Source of the DNA: Polyodon spathula
Lineage: Eukaryota > Chordata > Actinopteri > Acipenseriformes > Polyodontidae
Direction of reading: 5' to 3'
Length of the DNA stretch: 64,000 nucleotides
NCBI RefSeq assembly: GCF_017654505.1
Contig: NC_054535.1
Location: 50,700,348 to 50,764,347, forward strand
Below, piece by piece: positions 44,501 to 55,566 of this stretch. The notes beneath the pieces were generated by a model. The model saw nothing but the letters and a program-made list of their open reading frames with translations, made no database searches and was not told where the DNA came from. Within the stretch, counting starts at the first letter, position 1, and the number at the start of each line of letters is the position of its first letter. Both the position numbers and the translations under genes were made by a program.

Positions 44501-45186
44501 TGTAACAGGGAGAGATCTGTGCTGACTCTGCTGGCGCGTTCACAGGGCTGCAGGAAGAGGGCGGCAGTCGTCCAACAACCACCTGTGAGTCATGGCAGTG
44601 ACACTGGGAGGTGGGAAAGTGGGTGTGTGGACTTTCCCCCTCTCTGAATGGCTGAGAGGTGCGTCTTGGGAGATTGTTAGCCCTATAAATTAACGCTCTG
44701 TTGTTTCCTCAGGTCTGCCCTTTTAAATGTGCAGAGTGCGTGGAAACGCTGGTCCACGATCGAACGGAACGGAGGTTCAGAGCAGGACAGTGAGGGAGGG
44801 GGACCCTTGGGCAGATCCCTGAATAAGTATAGCTGAGCAGGCTAGGTAGTCGGCGACGGTGATCTGGGTCGCACGGGCAGCGGCGACCGGGATATTGCAC
44901 CTTTTCTTTGTAGTTTTGTTACTGTTTTATTTTCCCTGTTTCTTTGTGCCTTCAATTTTTGTAGTATTGTTTTGAAGCACCTGCGAGTGCGCCTGGACTG
45001 TTTAACATTGTTTGGTATTCCCGTGGTTCTGTTTACCATAGTTGGTAAGCAGACCACGGACCAACAGTGCCCTCTGCGGGCTAATGAAACCCAACGCGCC
45101 CCTGAAATAAAACTGGGCACCTGTGTGGTGTTTTCAATCACATCTGTCTGTCTCCTGGTCAGTGAATTACCCACACCCCTTCCACA
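44501..45186 (+). repeat. Gypsy 5' LTR
   Basis: Begins TGTAACAGGGAGAGATCTGT and ends CCCCTTCCACA. Contains CCTATAAATTAACGC (TATA-like) at 44683 and AATAAAACTGGGCACC (poly-A signal) near 45106. Confidence 0.9.
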
Positions 45187-45188
45187 CG

Positions 45189-45206
45189 TGGTGTTAGCAG
45201 TGGGAT
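45189..45206 (+). promoter_or_regulatory. Primer-binding site, tRNA-Leu type
   Basis: TGGTGTTAGCAGTGGGAT, which is TGGTGTCAG-AGTGGGAT with two changes, the complement of the 3' end of a vertebrate tRNA-Leu plus CCA. It starts three bases after the LTR. The same type is found at 60746 and 63532. Confidence 0.7.
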
Positions 45207-45279
45207 TCACTGGCATTGCCCCAAGTAGTGCATCCACAGAAGGAGCAGATGAGCCATAGATGCTACACAGTTTGCTGCG

Positions 45280-45927
45280 ATGATGGACCTCCTGTGCCAG
45301 ACGCTCACCACAGCAGTGCAGGGGGTGGCTAGACCCGCAGCTCCAGACCCCCAGTTACAACGCCCAACAAAAATGACGGCCGAGGATCGACCCGACGCCT
45401 ATTTAGAGGTGTTTGAGGCCATGGTGACCCCGGCCGGGTGGGATCCAGCCCAGTGGGCTAGTTACCTGCTTCCTCAGCTCACGGGGGAGGCGCAAGCAGC
45501 GGCAAGAATGCTGTCCCTGGATCGGATGATGGATTACCCCACGTTGAAAATTGTCATCCTTAATCGCGTGGGGGCCACACCGGAGGGGTATCGGAAGAAA
45601 TTCCGAGAGGAGCTGTTTGCGGCAGGGGAGCACCCACGAGCCATCGCCCACCGTCTGAAGGATTACGCCCTGGGTTGGTTGAACCCGGACCTGAACACCA
45701 AAGCCAGGGTGGTGGAGATGATCGTGGTAGAGCGCTTCCTGGAGTGTCTAGTCCTGGGCCTTCGGTTGTGGGTCCAGCAGCAGGCACCAGACACGCTGGA
45801 CCGGGCGGTCGAACTTGCCGAGCAGTACCAGGCAGCGGAGCCAACGCCTGCGAAACTGCCTGGGAGGAGTGCGGCTGCTGGATCGTCCCCTCAACTGGCC
45901 CCTGAAAGCACGAAGGGACTGGGGTAA
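45280..45927 (+). pseudogene. Gypsy Gag (SCAN-like capsid)
   Basis: Open frame of 215 codons. Conserved blocks: KMTAEDRPDAYLEVFEAMV, WASYLLPQLTGEAQAAARM, YRKKFREELFAAGEHPRAIA and AVELAEQYQAAEP. This is the helical Gag of Gmr1-like elements, the group from which the vertebrate SCAN domain is thought to derive. Ends in a stop at 45925; the following zinc knuckle is in another frame, so the original Gag-Pro frame is interrupted. Confidence 0.82.
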
Positions 45928-45953
45928 GGGGTAATCCAGGATTTGGTCCGGGG

Positions 45954-46439
45954 GTGTCAGCGGGAACTCCCGGCCCGGGAACTCGGGCAGAGTGGGGATA
46001 CCCACGGGCTGCTGCAGTGTCGGACCATGGTCTCGCGCGGACGCCTTATCGGCGAGCCCCTTTTATGGCTCCAGTGTTTCCCCCTTTTGCCAAAACTTCG
46101 GGGAGAGAAACCAGCCCACTGAGGTGTTGGACATGCACCGAGGTGGGCCACCTCGCCCGGGACTGCCCCGTGATGGAGTGTGACCTCAGCCGACCAGGTA
46201 GACGCGTTCAATTACCTCAGTCACTTCAGCACCCGGGCTTTGTTATTCCTGTGACAGTGGATGGTACAAAAACACAGACTCTCCTGGACTCAGAGTGTAG
46301 TCAGTCTCTAGTACAGGAGAGCCTAATCTCACCGGGGCATAAACGCACATTAGGACGGGTGCATATTAAATGTATTCATGGGGGTGTCTGCTCTTATCCC
46401 AAGATCAATGTGTGGACTATTGGGGAGCAGGTGATGTAG
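45954..46439 (+). pseudogene. Gypsy zinc knuckle and aspartic protease
   Basis: CWTCTEVGHLARDCP (46118-46162) is a CCHC nucleic-acid-binding knuckle. It is followed by VTVDGTKTQTLLDSECSQSL, where the usual catalytic D-S/T-G triplet is DSE: the Gly is changed, so the protease is predicted dead. LGR near 46480 (FLGRDCEQF) is the second family motif, beyond the stop at 46437. Confidence 0.78.
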
Positions 46440-46859
46440 GTGCAGGTAGGACTATGTCCTTGATTGCCGGTACCAGTATTTCTGGGACGGGACTGTGAGC
46501 AGTTTAAAGATAGGTTGGCTGCTCTGACAGCCCTGTCCTCTTTATTGGCTAACAAAGAGGAAGTAGTTGGAGAGATTTTTCCCTTTCGCGATCCAGAATG
46601 GTTTTGCCATAAATTTTAACCCCGTAAAACTAAACGGGAGCGCCGGATCACTAAGAATGAGGGCTGGCAATGGAGGGAGTCGGAGAAGTTTCAGGTGGGG
46701 GCGGTTGGTGAAGAGTCCGGGGGGGAGGTCGCGGAGCCAGCGCAGGGGTCTGGCTCGGCTGCCTCTGCTCGGGACCAACCTGACCCTGAGTTGGAAGCCA
46801 TGGGAGCTGATTTCTTAGCTCGCTCTCGTGACTTCTGACTTGAGCAAGGGCGTGACGAC

Positions 46860-47690
46860 GTGCTAGGCAGGCTCTTTGACCAAGCAGCAGTGGTTAATGG
46901 TTGGGTGGTCGTGCCCAGACGCGCCGCCACGTACCCCCACTTTGAAATTGATCGAGACCTACTGTACCGTGTTGATAAATTACCCCAGACCGGTGAAGTG
47001 CGTCATCAGTTGCTCATTCCTCAGCCCTTTAAGGAGGATTTGTTGCAGCTGGCTCACGCTATTCCCCTGGCTGGTCATTTGGGAAGGGATAAAACTAAAG
47101 CAAGGCTTGTGTCACGGTTCTTCTGGCTGGAGCTGGATGGCGATGTTAAGCGGTTTTGTGAGCGTTGTGGGGAATGTCAGAAGGCCAGCCCTAGAGCCGT
47201 TCCACGAGCCCCACTGATGCCTTTGCCCCTAGTGGAAGCTCAGTTTGAGCGTATTGGGATGGACATAGTTGGGCCACTAGAAAGGAGTGCGGCAGGATAC
47301 ACCCACCTACTTGTCATTCTGGATTATGCTACGCGTTATCCAGAGGCAATTCCCCTCCGATCTATGTCCGCTAAGTCTGTTGCCAATGAGCTTGTGAAGG
47401 TTTTCTCCCGGGTGGGGATTCCCAAGGAGATACTAACCGATCAAGGCACCAATTTTATGTCCCGGCTAATCCGCGGAACATGTAAGCTTTTGGGAATTAA
47501 GACCATTAGGACCTCGGTGTTTCATCCTCAGACCGACGGTCTACAGGCTTCTACGGGGTTTTCACCATTCGAGCTGTTGTGTGGGCGGAGACCCCGGCGT
47601 GCTCGATCTGGTCAGAGAGATGTGGGAGGAGCAGCAGGACAATTCGACCAATACCATCCGGTATGTGTTGGACCTGTGCAAACGGCTTGA
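46860..47690 (+). pseudogene. Gypsy integrase, with deletion of the catalytic Glu
   Basis: The zinc finger HAIPLAGHLGRDKTKARL ... CERCGECQKASPR (HHCC) is intact. The core has MDIVGPLE (first Asp) and TDQGTNFMSRL (second Asp). After HPQTDGL the sequence jumps to QASTGFSPFELLCGRRP: about 40 residues are missing, including the VERFN stretch that carries the catalytic Glu. The integrase is therefore inactive. It continues, after a frameshift, with a GPY/F-type C terminus (47581 onward). Confidence 0.85.
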
Positions 47691-49446
47691 GTCTGTTGGG
47701 AAATCGGCGCATGACAATTTGCAGCAGGCAAGGCACAGACAGGAGACCCAGTATAACCGAGGAGCCCAGTTGCGCACATTTAGGCCGGGGGATAAGGTAC
47801 TTCTCTTATTTCCCAGTTCTGAGTCGAAACTCTTGGCTAAGTGGCAAGGACCCTTTGAGGTTACACGCCAGGTTGGGAAGGTGGACTATGAGATCTGCCA
47901 GCCGGAGCGACGGAGAGAGAAACACATTTATCATATCAATCTCTTAAAGCCTTGGCTGCAACCAGAGGTGTTGTTAGTTGCGCATGCAGATGACGTCATG
48001 GACCTGGGACCTGATCTTTCTCTGTTGGCAAGAAAAGGATCGATACAGATTGCTGAGAATCTGACACCAATGCAGAAATGTCAGGCTCACGGTCTGGTGG
48101 CGGAGTTTCCTGATGTGTTCTCTTCCATCCTGGGGCAGACTCGAGTAGCCCATCATCACATTGATATTGAGCCGGGGGCGCTAGTTCGCCAGAGGCCGTA
48201 CCGTATACCTGAACGTAAAAGACAGGTAATAAAAGTGGAAATTGACGAAATGCTGAGACTGGGGGTAATAGAAGAGTCCCAAAGTGACTAGAACAGTCCG
48301 GTCGTGTTAGTCGATAAGCCAGACGGGTCAACTCAATTTTGCATTGATTTCAGACGAATCAATGAGAAATCGAAATTTGACGCTTATCCGATGCTCTGAG
48401 TAGATGAGTTGCTGGAGCGTCTAGGCACAGCTCATTTTATGACGACACTGGATTTAACGAAGGGGTACTGGCAGATACCCCTGACCCCGGAATCTAGAGA
48501 GAGGACGGTGTTCTCGACTCCCTTCGGGTTGTACCAATTCAGGACCATGTCCTTTGGGTTGCATGGAGCCCCCGCCACTTTCCAGCGGATGATGGATTGC
48601 ATCTTGCGGCCCCATCAGCAGTACGCCGCTGCTTACATAGATGACGTGGTTATCCACAGTGAGGATTGGCCGAGTCATCTGTGTAAGGTAGCGGCGGTGC
48701 TGCAATCCTTGCGGGAGGCGGGGCTCACTGCTAACCCAAAGAAGTGTGCCATTGGGAAGAGTGAGTCGGAGTATTTGGGGTATCGAGTAGGGGGCGGCCA
48801 GATCAGACCGCTAGTTGCTAAGGTGAAAGCCTTGGCTGACTGGTCGGTTCCTACAACCAAAACCCATATGCACTCTTTCTTTGGACTAGCGGGTTATTAT
48901 AGAAAGTTCATCCCGAGCTTCGCTACGCTTGCTGCTCCCTTGACAGACCTCACCCGGAAGGCTGCCCCAAATACGGTTCAGTGGACGGAGTCGTGCCAGA
49001 GGGCCTTTCTCGCCTTGAAGCGGAGGCTGTGTAGTAAGCCAGTACTATGCAGCCCGGATTTTGGTAAGAGGTTCACCCTGCAGACGGATGCGTCAGAGAC
49101 AGGTCTCGGGGCAGTGTTGTCTCAGGAGGTTTGGGGAAGCGAGCACCCAGTCCTGTATATCAGCAGGAAGCTCCTTCCCCGCGAGAAAAATTATAGCACC
49201 ATCAAGAAGGAGTGTCTTGCGGTAAAATGGGCAGTCGAGTCACTCCGGTACTACCTCCTGGGGCGACACTTCACCCTGGTTACAGATCATGCCCCCTTAG
49301 CATGGCTTCACCGGATGAAAGATAGCAACGCCAGAATCACACAGTGGTACTTGGCCTTGCAGCCCTGTGCCTTCAGGGTAGTCCACCGAGCAGGAAAGCT
49401 GCATCAAAACGCAGACTTTTTCTCTCGGAAAGGCATGGGGGTGTAA
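47581..49446 (+). pseudogene. Gypsy integrase C-terminus, reverse transcriptase and RNase H
   Basis: One reading frame interrupted by two stops (48289 and about 48397). Order: DKVLLLFPSSESKLLAKWQG-PFEV (GPY/F module), then the linker, [42 protein letters not shown] (RT catalytic Asp), LYQFRTMSFGLHGAPATFQR, AAYIDDVVIHS (YIDD). RNase H follows with TLQTDASETGLGAVLSQ, IKKECLAVKWAVE and TLVTDHAPLAWL, ending GKLHQNADFFSRK. The continuity of integrase into RT in the same frame proves that the order is original and not a rearrangement. Stop at 49446, 43 bp before the 3' LTR. Confidence 0.88.
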
Positions 49447-49477
49447 GATTTTCGAATTAACCGGTGGTATCATTCTA

Positions 49478-49488
49478 AGGGGAAGGAT
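49478..49488 (+). promoter_or_regulatory. Polypurine tract
   Basis: AAGGGGAAGGA directly before the right LTR (49490); primes plus-strand DNA synthesis in LTR elements. Confidence 0.75.
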
Positions 49489-49489
49489 A

Positions 49490-50197
49490 TGTAACAGGGA
49501 GAGATCTGTGCTGACTCTACTGGCGCATTCACAGGGCTCCTGGAAGAGGGCTGCAGTCATCCAACAACCGCCTGTGAGTCATGGCAGTGACACGGGGAGG
49601 TGGGAAAGTGGATGTGTGGACTTTCCCCCTCTCTGAATGGCTGAGAGGCTCGTCTTGGGAGATTGTTAGCCCTATAAATTAACGCTCTGTTGTTTCCTCA
49701 GGTCTGCCCTTTTAAATGCGCAGAGTGCATGGAAACGCTGGTCCACGACCGAATGGAACGGAGGTTCAGAGCGAGACAGTGAGGGAGAGGAACCCTTGGG
49801 CAGATCCCTGAATAAATATAGCTGAGCAGGCTAGGTAGCTGGTAGTGTAGGACGGTGATCCGGGTCGCACGGGCAGTGGTGACCGGGATATTGCTGCAAA
49901 GTACAGCACCTTTTCTTTGTAGTTTTGTTACTGTTTTATTTTCCCTGTTTCTTTGTGCCTTCGATTTTTGCAGTATTGTTTTGAAGCACCTGCGAGTGCG
50001 CCTGGACTGTTTACCATTGCTTGGTATTCCCATGGTTCTGTTTACCATAGTTGGTAAGCAGACCACGGACCAACAGCGCCCTCTGTGGGCTAAAAAAAAC
50101 CAATGCGCCCTTGAAATAAAACTGGACACCTGTTACCTGAAATAAAACTGGTCACCTGTCTGTCTCCTGGTCAGTGAATTACCCACACCCCTTCCAC
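49490..50197 (+). repeat. Gypsy 3' LTR
   Basis: Same start as the left LTR (TGTAACAGGGAGAGATCTGT) and end CCCCTTCCAC. Slightly longer because of a local duplication around AATAAAACTGGACACCTGTT (50110-50150). Confidence 0.9.
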
Positions 50198-50468
50198 TAA
50201 TATATATAACCGTTGTTTTCACTCACCTTGTTTGTCTGTTAGTCCACTGTTTGTTTAAGTGTTAGTCCGATTTGTTTGTCTGTTTATTTTGGCCTCACAT
50301 GCCGTGTGCTGTTTTTGTTACAACCTTTTTATTTACTGTTCTGTTCACTCATTAAATACTGAGTGAAACCATTCGCTCAGCTCCACCAAACTCCACCCTT
50401 GTCATTTATTTCCTGGTTCCTGTTTCTGGTCTGACGTCCCCCACTCCGGCCGTCATTGTGACAAACCC

Positions 50469-50802
50469 CCTGAGGGCATCGCTTGGATTTACCAAGCACA
50501 CAGCATGCTTTTGTTGAAGAGTGGCGATCTCCTGTTGGAGGAAGACCGCACACGCTGGTCCAACGGTGGTAGAGAGCACACCCTTGAAGGGTGGATAGTA
50601 TAATCGAAATTGCAGAGAGTAACCGTGTCTCATAGTCGTGAGAACCCAGGAGTCCTGGGGGCAGCCTTGCCATGGGTTGTGTCCAGTGGTCAGTCCGGTT
50701 GTGAGGTGGCAGCCGGAGCCCATCAGGGGCAGTCTCCCTTGGGTCAAGGCTCACATCCACAGTCACTCTGAATGTTTGTCCCGGTGTTATTGGGGCACCC
50801 AA
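50469..50802 (-). pseudogene. DIRS RT, N-terminal part (right of the insertion)
   Basis: Minus strand: DSWVLTTMRHGYSLQFRLYY, then LQQEIATLQQKHAVCLVNPS, the block that precedes the RT core in DIRS elements (W----I--GY-L-F--PP-F ... L-EEI--LL-K-AI--V). It stops at the LTR target duplication and continues at 44127 with YSRYFLVPKRDG. Confidence 0.75.
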
Positions 50803-51071
50803 TAACGCAGCCTTCTCCGTCTACACCACTTTGGCCTGGGTCAGCCAAAGACGTCGGCGGGCGGCCACCAGCGGCGCTAAAGACCTCCCTGATGACTGAC
50901 CTAGCTCCCCCATCAGGTCAGTCATCACTCCCGTCAATGCCTGAAGCTTCCCCACATCTGTCTCCGTTGCCCGCTCCTGCAGTCTTGCCGCTCACTACGA
51001 CTGGTAGAGCACCGAGATGGACATAGCGTTCGCCACTCTCACCAACAACGCCTTTGAAGCATATGCTTTCT

Positions 51072-51641
51072 TCAGCATTGTGACAGTTGTCCTGCATGAC
51101 TTGGAAGGGCAGATGAGGTCTTTATCCTCCTTGGTGAAGGTGGACCCTTAAACCAACACAGTGACTGTGTCCCCGATATGAGGGAACGTGCCCAGGCCAG
51201 CTTCTTGGGCCCAGGCAGTGTGTAGCAGGGATGCCATTGTTTGGGAGCAGACGCCGGGTAGTTCCAGGAAGTGCGAGTCACAGAGAGGAAGAGTATGCTG
51301 TGTAGGGTGCACTCTTGCTTAAGGAAGCGATTCCCCTTTCCCTCCTGTTCCACAGGACAGGGAACAGCAGTGGCAGCAGCTGCGTGCTGCATCAGGGCAC
51401 GGAACTCCTCCCTCTGAGAGGTATACAGGAGGGTTAGTGTGGAGCTCCCAGCTGTGGCCTGCCCAACCAAAGTGGTGAGGTTGGACACGTCCAACCTTGA
51501 GGCAGTGAAGGAGAGCTTGCCGGGGCTTGTGGGTCTAGGTGGGAGGCGGGGACACACCAATTGGAGGAAGACACTGGTCGGCACTGAGTCAGTCGGCGTC
51601 GATGACGGCCTTGAGGAAGAGCACGGTCGGCGCCAAGTCAA
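51072..51641 (-). pseudogene. DIRS gag-like ORF
   Basis: Open minus-strand frame of 189 codons at the 5' side of the DIRS element, between the right terminal repeat and the RT. It contains PTSPGKLSFTASRLDVSNLT and a Pro/Ser-rich N terminus. Gag of DIRS elements is poorly conserved, so the call rests on position. Probably truncated by frameshifts at both ends. Confidence 0.45.
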
Positions 51642-51929
51642 TCGGTGTCAGGGTTGGCGCCGAGGAAGAGCGCTATCGGCGCCGAGTCAAGTAAGTGACT
51701 ACATTGAGAAGGAAAGAAAAGAGCTTAGCACCAATCTCTATAGAGGGGTCGAAACAAGCTCTATTCAGTAGAACCTACCTGAGGAGACTAAGGCAACTAG
51801 CAATCTCAATATACTTGTAATGTAGAATCTTACCGTAGCGATCAGTTTTTGCAGGCTAGAGACTCGATCCTGAGTGTTTTTGCCATGCAAAAGAGATCCT
51901 AGTGTTGTCTCAATGAGGTGAGACAGAAA

Positions 51930-52094
51930 ATGGCGATATGCTACTGTGTCCCTCTTCAGCAAGAGGTGGGAGAGACTTCCCCCTGACAGCAGGGCCCTGA
52001 TAGGGCAGCTTTTTTATATGTGTTCAGTGATTGACAGGTCAGAGAGGCTTTTGCCATTTGGTAATGGTTGTCATTCCACTTGAAAGGGAACCAT
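51930..52094. repeat. DIRS right inverted terminal repeat
   Basis: Reverse complement of 41820-41990; ends at about AAAGGGAACC. Confidence 0.85.
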
Positions 52095-53935
52095 TTTGGA
52101 ATTTTGGCATTCATTTGCACATTCTGAACCTATTCAAGTACTATGTCTGTGTTTTTTATTATTACACTATTATTTTCTTGTAGGCTACTGTTTTCATAAA
52201 AACTGTCCCCACAATTCCATAAAATCCCCAGTCACATGATAAAATTCAACATAAGTTTTCAATATCAAAAGATGCATGAAAAGCACTAAATAAATAACGC
52301 ACTAAATAAGCATATATAAAACAACTATTTGAGTTGTTTTTCTTAGTACGTTGTTCAGCAGTGATGTGAAGCACTCAGCTGTTCCTGTGGAATCCAAACT
52401 ACTACGCTAGGTAGCTGAGAATCTTTCCGAGGGTGAGGAGACAGATTTGGCATTAACCGAGGGATTGCTCATTGTGCATTCTTTGACGTGTAATGTTCTG
52501 TCATCTAATGCCAATGCAGGTTGACCAGTGTCAGTGCACAATGCACATGTATTTAGAAACAGTCAGATTAGCATGGAAAACCAGCAGATACTTCTTCCTG
52601 ACATGTTCTGGGTGACTCGGCTTATCCTTTGGAGACCTGCCTTCTGACTCCTTACAGGGACAATGGGCATCTGTGGCCAAGAGGTGAGTGGATACGGGTG
52701 AGTGCAGTGCAATGCAGGTAAGAATCACACAGACAATTACGAACTGGTGCAAGGGTGTTTATTGAAATTACTGCAATGTCCAGAGACTTATGGCAAACAC
52801 CTGTAAATAATAAATGATAGAAGTGACTACAGCGGTGTGTATCACTTCGTTTGTAAAAATCCCACGGGTTTGACCCGCAACCAAAAGTCCAGTTTAACAC
52901 ACCGACACTAAACACAAAACACACAGTTCTTAGTGACAGTGGATAAGTGCTATGTGGGCTAGTCGACGAACCACCGAGGACAGAAGGTGCCCACTTGAAG
53001 ACACCAGAGATGTATTCTATTAGGAGGTATGACACAGGCCTGGCTTTGGGGATGGAATAGCATAACAGTCTCGCATTTTGATTGGTCCATGTCTGTCACC
53101 TGAATATGTCATCACGAGTGGAAAAGCTTGCAGGCATTTTTAACGTTTTCATCAAAGAGAGAAAGAGAGTGAGAGAGCTGCTTTCCACAATTTTTTCAAT
53201 TAAAGCATAACGTAGTATTTTGCTGTACTAATATAACAAACTATGGGTTATTACTTTATATGAATTACCATGTTATGCATGAAAGTAAGTATCACTTTTC
53301 TGTAGTGGGGTACTTTTTTCTTTCAAATAGCACATATCTATAATCGTTTGCGTATTTTAATATCAGATATATATATATACACTACTGCAGTTTTTTTTAC
53401 AGGATACATTAGTTTATCTCTAATGTAATCACAGTTTTAAATATAGACTGCCTGTTTTTATTTACGTCGCAAATTCTGGTCTGCTTTGGTTTTTAGATAA
53501 TTTTCGAATTCAGCCCAGTTTTTTGGGATATTCTGTTTAGCTGACAGTCAAGTTTCTAAGTCATGCATGCACAGTTTACCATACACTGGATCGTGAATTA
53601 ATTTAAGAGTAACCCTTAAATCAGTCGTTTTCCTTTATTAAAGGCTAATATTAAAACACATTTTTGAGAAGGAACATGGTATTCCAAAAAGGACATCTCA
53701 TTTTCTTATGTAATGTCCATCAATATATTGTAGAATGTGTGGTTCTTTTTGGGACAGAAATGAGACTGCAACCATGAGTAGGTGAAGGCTGTTTATTTTG
53801 ACAATAATTAAATAATCACAAAATAAAATCATAAAGTGAGAAAAGGGGACTGGGAGTTGAAAGTGAAAATAAATGATTGTAGTAGTTTTTCTTTTACCCT
53901 ACCCTTCGGAGTCTTTCCCTGTCCTATCTTTAGCG
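52095..53935. other. Unassigned DNA, possible LTR-like part
   Basis: No coding region recognised. TGTTTATTGAAATTAC at 52759 and GGCTGTTTATTTTG at 53790 give AATAAA signals on the minus strand next to GC-richer tracts, as in an LTR in minus orientation, but no ends or duplication could be defined. The rest is AT-rich. Confidence 0.35.
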
Positions 53936-54385
53936 CAAACCTGCACTCCCCTGCATACATATCAACACGCAACCCCTGCATGCATACACCCGCCATGCAA
54001 CCCCTGTACGTACACACCACCATGCAACCCCTACACACTCAGATCACCATGCAACCCCTGTATGTGCACACATACACCCGCCATGCAACCCCTGCACGCA
54101 CACCACCACCATGCAACCCCTACACACTCAGATCACCATGCAACCCCTGTAAGTACACACCACCATGCAACCCCTGTACGTACACACCACCATGCAACCC
54201 CTGCAAGTATACACCCACCATGCAACCCATACACGCACGCACCACCATACAACCCTTGCATGCATACACCCACCGTGCAACCCCTGCACGTACACCACCA
54301 CCATGCAACCCCTGCACGCTCATACCATCATGCAGCCCTTGCATACTACACACCACTAAGCAACCCCTGCACGCACACACCTAGC
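53936..54385. repeat. Minisatellite, about 27-bp unit, about 16 copies
   Basis: Unit close to CACCATGCAACCCCTGCACG plus TACACAC, with CAGATCACCATGCAACCCCT variants. The long frames on both strands (HATPAR-, QGLHGGV-) come from the repeat itself. Confidence 0.93.
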
Positions 54386-54548
54386 TATACATTCATTGAA
54401 CAAATCTGATTGCTTTACACTCACTGTAAAGAAGATGTAGTCACTACTCTACACACCACTTGTTTCATAAAATACATACATTTTGCCTGGAGAAGCACAT
54501 AACAAATGCAGACTTAGCAAGAAACAATAGGGAGATTTTGAAAGGGAC

Positions 54549-55019
54549 GGCTTGCAGTGGTGACGTCAGACCAGAAACACAGACTCAGTAGCGGGGCAAA
54601 ACTGAAGTGCAATGGCGCACAGTGTTTTATTAAATAATAAACAAAGTGAACAAAACAAAACTCACAAAATAAACGGCGCGTTGGCCAAATTAATAAACAA
54701 ATAATAAACAAGTATTGTGCTGGTGTATAACCCAGCACGCATAGCAATTCTTTTTACTTTAGTTTTTAATCCTCTTGCACAGACTTACGTCTCTCCTGAC
54801 ACTCCACCTGACACAGACAGCTGTAGGCTTTTATACAGGTGACCATCTCCTGATTTTCAACAATTAGTCAATGAATTAACTCGGGAGATGGCCATTTTCG
54901 TTTTTATGAATGTGGATTGTAACCCCGTGTGAATATACTATGAGACCAGCTTTTCGCCGGTCTCACACAAGAGATAATAACATCGGACGGCTTTAGTCTG
55001 TCTGCACACAACACAATAC

Positions 55020-55055
<36 letters not shown>

Positions 55056-55118
55056 TATAATAATAATACATTTTTAAAATAGCGCACAATATACATAGAG
55101 GCGGGGCTCCCCGTCACA
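54549..55118 (-). mobile_element. LTR-like element related to family L
   Basis: On the minus strand it starts TGTGACGGGGAGCCCCGCCT (55118 leftward) and contains AATAAAACACTG (poly-A signal). It ends in GGTTTCTGGTCTGACGTCAC, as the family L LTRs do. Contains (AAT)n at 55021-55054. The 3' end is not clearly TG/CA bounded, so it may be truncated. Confidence 0.6.
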
Positions 55119-55134
55119 AGATTCATTAGGTGTT

Positions 55135-55412
55135 TTAATTAAAAAGTGCGCAATATAAATCTGTGATATGGAGCAATGCAATGAATCTGCTAGCAGGGGT
55201 CTCCAATCCTGATTGTGGAGGTTCTGGTGTTATAGATTGTGGAGACCCTGCCTGTGTCTCAGGAGATGCTGCTGCTGAAGGAGGTGTTTTTTGCTGCAAC
55301 AGCATCTTCTCAAACACAGCAACTGGTGTGATCTCAGGATCCCTACCAACTACATCCTTCATCACATCAAAATACACAGTGACCCGAAACATCTTACATG
55401 ACCTGTTTTAAA
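55135..55412 (-). CDS. Possible exon of a trihelix (Myb/SANT-like) protein
   Basis: Minus strand. After a TTTTAAAACAG acceptor (55413) the frame reads SCKMFRVTVYFDVMKDVVGR, DPEITPVAVFEKMLLQQKTP and a Pro/Ser/Gln-rich tail, stopping at 55135. The pattern C-x-F/Y-DVM-D--G-DP-ITPV resembles the end of Myb/SANT-like (trihelix) domains found in Harbinger accessory proteins and in host relatives. A matching upstream exon may be at 56824-56917, but the phases do not join directly. Function unknown. Confidence 0.35.
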
Positions 55413-55566
55413 AAAAACATAAACATCTTAAAGGTTCTGTTTTCTGTGTATAATTTCACGACCCCCACTTAGGAAAGTCATAAAATATTATATAGACAAT
55501 GAAAAGAAAAAATAGCATTTAAGCTAATTGGAAACTAGAGCCGGGTTAAATAGACCGGAAACCTAA

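Larger units (their letters stand above)
44501..50197 (+). mobile_element. Ty3/gypsy element, Gmr1-like order (gag-pro-IN-RT-RH)
   Basis: Complete LTR retrotransposon of 5.7 kb: LTRs at 44501 and 49490, a primer-binding site complementary to a Leu tRNA, gag, zinc knuckle and protease, integrase, then reverse transcriptase and RNase H, and a purine tract before the right LTR. Target duplication TAATAT on both sides (44495-44500 and 50198-50203). Integrase upstream of RT is the reverse of normal Ty3/gypsy order and is the hallmark of the Gmr1 group. All reading frames are broken. Confidence 0.9.
44133..50463 (+). mobile_element. Solo LTR, family L, copy 2, split by a gypsy element
   Basis: Starts TGTGGCAAAG (44133) and ends GTCATTGTGACA (50463), flanked on both sides by the 5-bp target duplication AACCC (44128-44132 and 50464-50468). 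Its two halves (44133-44500 and 50204-50463, about 630 bp together) match the minus-strand LTRs at 36143 and 55882. The gypsy element at 44501 lies between the halves with its own duplication TAATAT. Confidence 0.88.
41799..52094 (-). mobile_element. DIRS-type tyrosine-recombinase retrotransposon, interrupted
   Basis: Inverted terminal repeats of about 170 bp: GCTGCCCTATCAGGGCCCTG on the left (41900) and CAGGGCCCTGATAGGGCAGC on the right (51990), with AGCATATCGCCATTTTC / GAAAATGGCGATATGCT. An internal complementary region at 42026-42110 matches both outer ends (GGTTATGGTAATAACCTAAC and CAAATGGAATGACAACCATT). On the minus strand the order is gag, RT, RNase H, tyrosine recombinase. DIRS elements integrate with a tyrosine recombinase and make no target duplication. 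A solo LTR with a gypsy element splits the RT (44133-50468). Inactive. Confidence 0.88.

Noticed and set aside
45403..46211. Several minus-strand frames of 80-95 codons opposite gag
   Set aside because: Shadows of GC-rich gypsy gag/pro; no independent signal.
44842..50129. Minus-strand frames of 131 and 143 codons in the two gypsy LTRs
   Set aside because: Present in both LTRs because these are repeats; no homology to a known protein and antisense to the element.
53836..54409. 182- and 178-codon open frames on the plus strand, rich in Cys, Pro, His, Thr
   Set aside because: By-products of the 27-bp minisatellite; both strands and several frames are open.
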